Positions 59,340 to 64,000 of a DNA stretch of 64,000 nucleotides are shown here, in pieces. The stretch is from positions 1-64,000 of the forward strand of contig NZ_AP019700.1 in the NCBI RefSeq assembly GCF_006738645.1, in the 5' to 3' direction. Position 1 is the stretch's first letter. The number at the start of each line of letters is the position of its first letter. The stretch comes from Stella humosa. Lineage in GTDB: Bacteria > Pseudomonadota > Alphaproteobacteria > ATCC43930 > Allostellaceae. The notes beneath the pieces are model-generated. The model did no database searches and was not told where the DNA came from. It saw only the letters and a program-made list of their open reading frames with translations. The position numbers and the translations under genes are program-made.

Positions 59340-62300
59340 TCGCCGTCCTCGCCCGCGCCCTCGGCCCATTCGCCGACCCGGGCCAGGTGGGTGTAGTCGC
59401 TGAAGCGCGGCGCCCAGTCGGGCCGCGGCCGGGCGAGGTACGGCGTGGCGGGGTCGTCAAAGCGGGCGATCAGCTCCACCAGCCCGTCATGGGCGTCGGC
59501 CACCAACGCCTCCACCTGGTCGCGCGTGCGGGCGATCTCGGTCACCTCGCCGGCGGGGGCGGCCCCCGACAGGCGCCAGTAGGCCAGGGCGGCCACCGGC
59601 CCCTGCGCCACCAGGGGGAAGGCGCCGGCCGCGACCATCGCCGCCTCCAGCGGTAGCTGCGGCGCCCGGCCGCTGGTCACCGCGCGGCCGTTCGGCACGC
59701 CGCCCGTCTTGTAGTCGATGATCGTGGCCTCGCCGCTCGCCAGCCGGTCGATGCGGTCGGCCCGCCCCGACAGGCGGAACGGCCCCGCCGGCCCGGCCAG
59801 CATCCAGGTGCCATTGCACTCGGTCCAGGAGCCGACGATGCCGCCGCGCCGGCCGGCCTCCTCGGCCAGGAACCATTCGGCGATCCGCTCGAAGCGCGGC
59901 CACCAGAAGGCGCGCACGATCGGCCGTTGCAGCAGGTCGGCCAGGGCTCGCTCGCCATGATGCAGCAGCCGCGCGAGCGCGTCCGCCGGCAGGGCGCCCG
60001 GCGGCGGAAACTCCCTGATGAACTCGTCCAGCGCCTTGTGGATCATCGTCCCGCGCTCGGCCGCACCGGGGTCCATGTCGAGCGGGTCCAACGCCCGCAG
60101 CCGCAGCAGGTGGCGGGCATAGATGGCGTAGGGGTCGGCCAGCCAGGTCTCGATCTCGGTCACGCGCAGGCTGCGCGGGCGGAGCGCCACCGGCGGCGCC
60201 GGCCGGGGCGGGGCGATCGGTCGGGCCGGGCGCGCCACCGGCACCCCGTCCTGGCCGGCCGCGCGGTCGTCCAGCCGCTGCTGCCAGACGCCGGCATGGC
60301 CGGCCGTCGGCACGCGGCGGCCCAGCGCCTCCAGCATGGTGTCGAGCCGCAGCAGCCAGCGGCTGGCGACGGTGGGCGTCCCCTCCATCTTGACCGCCCG
60401 GGTCAGGAACACCTCGCCGGCGGATGCCGCCTGCACGAAGTCGTGGCCGGCCAGCCCGATCCGCCGCTCCGGCGGGGGCAGGCCCAGCGCCGTGCGCATC
60501 GGCCGGCTGAGCCACGGGTCGCTGCGGGCGACGCCGGGCCAGGTGCCTTCGTTGAGGCCGCCCAGGACCAGCCGGTCGGCCTGTTGCAGGCGGGCCTCCA
60601 GCGGCCCCCAGATATGCAGGCGCGGGTGGCTGCCATAGGCCGGGCGGACGGCGACCGCACCCGCCAGGGCCGCGAACAGACCGGGATAGGCCGCCCCGGC
60701 GATGGGCGGGAAATCCTCGGCCGCGGCCAGCAGCTCGGCGATGAAGCGCGCGGCGGCCTCGCCGGCCTCGCCGCGCCACAGCCGGCCGGCGCCGGGCTCG
60801 CGGTCGCTGGCAGCCAGCGCCTCGGCCACGCCGGCGTGGGCCGACACCAGGTCCTTCAGGGTGATCGACGGGGCAGAGACGGCCTGGGCGAAATCCCGCG
60901 TGGACCGGTCCAGCGCGCCGGCAAACCGTCGCAGCCCCGACCGCTTGGCCGGCAGGGCGGCCAGGATGCCGGCGATGCCGGGTGCCGGCCGCGCGCCGCG
61001 CAGGACCGCCTGCTCCAGCCGGCGCACGCGGCCGCGGAAACGGGCCGGGGCGATGCCGCCGGCCGCCAGCGGGTGCTTCAGCACGGCCAGCAGGGGCACG
61101 GGTGCCGCCTCGGCCGCGAAGGCATCGGCCAGCAGGCGCAGGAAGGTGCCGGGCGGCGTCGTGTCCAGGGGCGTGCCGGCCGAATCGTCGACCGCGATGC
61201 CCCAGCGCGCCAACTCGGCCGCGACGCGGCGGGCGAGGTTGCGGTCGGGCGTGACCAGGGCCGCCGTCCGACCCGGGGCCTCCAGCGTCTCGCGCAGCAG
61301 CAGGGCGATGGCGCCCGCTTCCTCGTGCGCGCCGGCGCAGTCGATGCGGGCGATCCCGGCCATGGCGGCATACATGGCAGCGGGCTCGAGCCGGGCTGCC
61401 TGGCGCCAGTCGTCGCGGGTCCAGACCTCGGTGGCGGCTGCCGGCCGCAGCGCCTCGGCCAGCAGGCGCGCGCGGGCTGGTGCGGGCGCCGGCCGGCCAA
61501 GGCCAGTCCGGCACGGTGTGGGGGGCGACGTCCATGCCGTCCAGCAGCAGCGCCATGCCGTGCTGCGGGTGGGTGGGGTCGGCCGCGATCGCGGGCCACA
61601 GCAGCGGGTCGCCGCCGGTATCGAGGCCGGGCAGCACGACCGCCCCGTTGGGCAGGCGGGCGACGACGGCCAGCAGCTCGGCGGTGGCGGGGATCGAGCC
61701 GGTGGAGCCTGCCGCGATGACCGGGTCGGCCGGCGGCGCCCGGCGCCAGCGCTCCGCCTGGAGGCGCAGCAGCCGGTCGCGCCGGGCGGCCGGGTCGGCC
61801 ACCGCGCGCTCGGCCAGGACTGCCGGCCAGGCCTCGGTCAGGATGCCGAGGAAGGAGAGGGTGCGTTCCCAGTGGCGGGCGAAGTCGCCGCCCAGGCCGG
61901 TCAGTCGGGCGGGGTCGACGCCCTCGGTCTGCAACTGGTCGAGCAGCCGGCCCAGTTCGCCCGCCAGGGCTGCCGCCTGGCCGGGCGAGGGCGCGCCCGC
62001 GGGCCCAAGCTCGCTGTCGGGCTGGGCGGCACCCCAGGCGAGGACCAGGCGCGCCAGCAGCATCTGCCGGCTGAGGCCGGTCAGCGCCTGCGGGCTTTCC
62101 AGCCCGCCGTCCGGCCCGGTCTCGTCGATCGGCGCCAGCAGCAGTTCGTCGGCGTCGACGTCGCCCAGCGGCGTCATGCGCGGCAGCAGCAGGGGCCGGC
62201 CGTCGCCCAGGCGCAGGAAGGCTTCGCGCAACGCCCGCCCGGCACGACGGGTCGGCAACAGCACCGTCATCCGCGCCAGGCGCAGCGGGTCGCCCCCGGC

Positions 62301-62381
62301 CTGGGCCAGCAGCCCTTCGGCCAGGGCATCGACGAACGGAATGCCGGCCGGGATCGAATGGATGTTCGGCCGGTCGGGCAT
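59336..62381 (-). pseudogene. addB: AddB subunit of the AddAB helicase-nuclease, broken by an apparent one-base frameshift
   Basis: The product is split between two frames. Residues 1 to about 293 (start MPDRPNIHSIPAGIPFV at 62381, to TVPDW at about 61503) are in one frame. The rest, from ARARLLAEALRPAA (about 61477) to the stop at 59336, is in another; it includes VTPDRNLARRVAAELARWG and the nuclease motif TIIDYKTG. Joined, they give about 1,010 residues, the usual AddB length. Restoring the frame needs one base fewer (or two more) between about 61475 and 61505, where the sequence is a run of GGCC repeats. The first frame then stays open to 59487, which hides the break. Sequence error or a real lesion are both possible. 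Confidence 0.85.
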
Positions 62382-62395
62382 GGCGGGCAGCCGGC

Positions 62396-63118
62396 CTAGA
62401 GCCAGATGCGCTGGGTGGCCAGCGCCTCCTCGGCGTCGGCCAGGGCCTGGGGCGTGCCGACGTGGTACCACTCACCGTCATGCACCAGCCCGCCCAGGCG
62501 GCCGGCCTCGGCGGCCCGGTCATACAGGCGGTTCAGCGAGAAGGGGCCGTCGGGCGCCTCGGCGAACAGGCGCGGGTGCAGGACCTGGATGCCGGCGAAC
62601 AGGTAGGGCGGGATCTCGCCCGGCTTGGGCCGGCGGATGCTGCCGTCCTGGCTCAGCATGAAGTCGCCGCGCCCGTCGTAGCCGACCGCCGACACCGTCC
62701 GTTGCAGCAGCAGCAGCGCGTCCATGCGGCCCTCGTCCCAGGCGCCGGCCAGGCGATCGAGCGCCGAGCGCTTGCCGTTGCGCCACAGGATGTCGCCATT
62801 GACGACGAAAAAGGGGTCCGGCCCCAGCAGCGCCAGGGCATGCCGCACGCCGCCGCCCGTCTCCAGCAGCGTCTCCTCGCGCGATTCGACGATGCGCGGC
62901 CGGTCGCGCCGGGCAAGGTGGCCGGAAAGCTGGTCGGCCTTGTGGTGCAGGTTCACGACCGTCTCCTCGACCCCGGCCTCGGCCATGCGGTCGAGGATGC
63001 GGTCGATCAGCGTCTCGCCCGCGACGGCGACCAGCGGCTTGGGCAGGCTGTCTGTCAGGGGCCGCATGCGGGTGCCCAGCCCCGCCGCCAGCACCATCCC
63101 CCGGCGGATCGCGGTCAT
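62396..63118 (-). CDS. murU: N-acetylmuramate-1-phosphate uridylyltransferase (MurU-type nucleotidyltransferase)
   Basis: 240 residues of a sugar nucleotidyltransferase: VLAAGLGTRMRPLTDSLPKPLVAVAGETLID (signature GxGTRxxPLT...PKPL), VVNGDI with the metal-binding Asp, and PYLFAGIQVLHP. MurU makes UDP-MurNAc from MurNAc-1-P, bypassing fosfomycin-sensitive MurA. The role is inferred from the coupled kinase gene (4-bp overlap ATGA); a mannose-1-phosphate guanylyltransferase is the alternative by sequence alone. Confidence 0.85.
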   Translation of the reverse strand: MTAIRRGMVLAAGLGTRMRPLTDSLPKPLVAVAGETLIDRILDRMAEAGVEETVVNLHHKADQLSGHLARRDRPRIVESREETLLETGGGVRHALALLGPDPFFVVNGDILWRNGKRSALDRLAGAWDEGRMDALLLLQRTVSAVGYDGRGDFMLSQDGSIRRPKPGEIPPYLFAGIQVLHPRLFAEAPDGPFSLNRLYDRAAEAGRLGGLVHDGEWYHVGTPQALADAEEALATQRIWL

Positions 63119-64000
63119 GCCGCACCCCGCGCGGGCGGGGCGGTGCGCCATTCCGCCGGCACGTGCCGGTCGAGCCATTCGGCGATCGGCGCCAGTGCGG
63201 GGTGCCGCAGGTCGCGCGCGACCAGGCCCCAGACGCGGTCCATGAAGGGCAGGTAGTGCGGCTTGCCGTCACGCCGGTCGAGCCGGGTGAAGACACCGAT
63301 GATGCGCAGGTTGCGCTGTGCGCCCAGCACGGCATAGGCGTGGGCGAACCCGTCCGGGTCGGCAACCCCGGCGCGATCGAGATAGCGTTGGTACATCATG
63401 GCTCCGAGATCGGCCGGGACGTCGCGGCGGGCGTCCTCCAGCAGCGAGACGAGATCGTAGGCGGCGGGACCGCTGACCGCATCCTGGAAGTCGAGCAGCC
63501 CGCAGCGCGCGATGCCCGCGCGTTCCGGCAGCCACATCAGGTTGCCGACGTGATAATCGCGCAGCACCAGGGTGGGCGGCCCCAGGGGGGCAGCCGCCAG
63601 CACCGCCGTCCAGCGGTCGAGATAGTCGGCACGGACCCCCGCCTCGGTCTTCCGGCCCGTCCAGGCGGGCAGGAACCAGTCCGGCACCAGGGTCGATTCC
63701 TGCAGGATACGGCCGGTATCGTAGGCCGGCAGCCGCGCCATGTCGGCGGCCGTGACGCGCGCCTGGACGGCGACGAGCAGGTCGATGGCCGCGCCATAGA
63801 GCAGTACCGGGTCAGTGCCGGCTTCCAGCAGGCTGGCATAGGTGCCGTCGCCCAGGTCCTCCTCGAGCACCAGCCCCTGGCCGGTGTCGTGGGCCAGGAT
63901 GGCGGGCACGCTGAATCCCAGCCGCCCCAGCAGGCCCGCCACGTTGAGGAACGGCCGCACGTCTTCCATCGGCGGCGGCGCATCCATCAGGACGGCCGTG
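63115..64000 (-). CDS. amgK: N-acetylmuramate/N-acetylglucosamine kinase AmgK (5' end outside window)
   Basis: Aminoglycoside-phosphotransferase-like kinase; about 295 residues visible, the N-terminus lies beyond 64000 since TAVLMDAPPPMEDVRPF is an internal family motif. Catalytic loop in LVLRDYHVGNLMWL (His, Asn) and metal-binding Asp in GLLDFQDAVSGPAAYDLVSLL. AmgK phosphorylates MurNAc at C1 for MurU, the cell-wall recycling route of many proteobacteria lacking MurQ. Overlaps murU by 4 bases. Confidence 0.88.
   Translation of the reverse strand, partial: TAVLMDAPPPMEDVRPFLNVAGLLGRLGFSVPAILAHDTGQGLVLEEDLGDGTYASLLEAGTDPVLLYGAAIDLLVAVQARVTAADMARLPAYDTGRILQESTLVPDWFLPAWTGRKTEAGVRADYLDRWTAVLAAAPLGPPTLVLRDYHVGNLMWLPERAGIARCGLLDFQDAVSGPAAYDLVSLLEDARRDVPADLGAMMYQRYLDRAGVADPDGFAHAYAVLGAQRNLRIIGVFTRLDRRDGKPHYLPFMDRVWGLVARDLRHPALAPIAEWLDRHVPAEWRTAPPARGAA

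Noticed and set aside
61475-61505. Programmed ribosomal frameshift in addB
   Set aside because: No recognised slippery sequence, stop codon or stimulatory structure was identified; an indel or sequence error is simpler.

Overview
The window is a strongly GC-rich bacterial chromosome segment (clearly above 60% G+C by eye, third codon positions almost all G or C). Gene content and order point to an alphaproteobacterium of the Rhodospirillales type. The supporting signs are the trpB-trpA-accD-folC block facing trxA-addA-addB-murU-amgK, the mreBCD-PBP2-RodA block, AddAB rather than RecBCD, and many solute-binding-protein transporters. The genus assignment is inference only. No phage, insertion sequence, integrase or CRISPR array was found.

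Layout. 1-16.9 kb: end of an unknown gene, dnaA, a SYLF lipid-binding protein, cobQ and cobD (cobalamin, tail to tail with a 23-bp overlap), an ArnT-like glycosyltransferase, a D(-)-tartrate dehydratase, an ankyrin protein, an amidohydrolase divergent from an FCD-type GntR regulator, the complete elongasome operon mreB-mreC-mreD-mrdA-rodA, and tRNA-Lys(CTT). 17-24.4 kb: an orphan peptide-type binding protein, CsbD, a TctC-TctB-TctA-dehydrogenase operon, a CPBP protease and an unknown membrane protein. 24.4-32.9 kb, mostly minus strand: a DUF1028 gene leading a polar amino-acid ABC transporter plus FMN reductase, an RlpA-like protein, and a tightly coupled AroM / DUF917 / HyuA operon. 33-39.6 kb: a GNAT, a lone NitT/TauT-type ATPase coupled to rmuC, then an operon of a 2-oxoglutarate/Fe(II) oxygenase with a full NitT/TauT transporter. 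39.6-50.8 kb: an RTX-type secreted protein, SPFH plus NfeD, a YcaQ-like glycosylase, a VOC protein, a DUF1223 protein, aconitase, a small periplasmic protein, an MBL hydrolase and an alpha/beta hydrolase. 50.9-64 kb: tryptophan synthase, accD, folC, thioredoxin, addA, a frameshifted addB, murU, and amgK running off the window edge.

How the genes work together. Core cell-wall functions recur: elongasome, RlpA, and the AmgK-MurU recycling route. The accessory part is dominated by uptake and catabolism modules, in which transporters sit in the same operon as enzymes. The most interesting candidates are three. First, the AroM-DUF917-HyuA operon looks like a (thio)hydantoin-type ring-degradation pathway with a racemase-like member. 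Second, an 11-base operator core (AATGGTATACC) is shared between the GntR/amidohydrolase promoter region and the promoter of the oxygenase-transporter operon 26 kb away, suggesting one regulon. Third, DUF1028, a predicted Ntn-type hydrolase with Thr directly after Met, heads an amino-acid transporter operon. The addB gene is broken by an apparent one-base shift near 61475-61505, which may be a sequence error or a real lesion.
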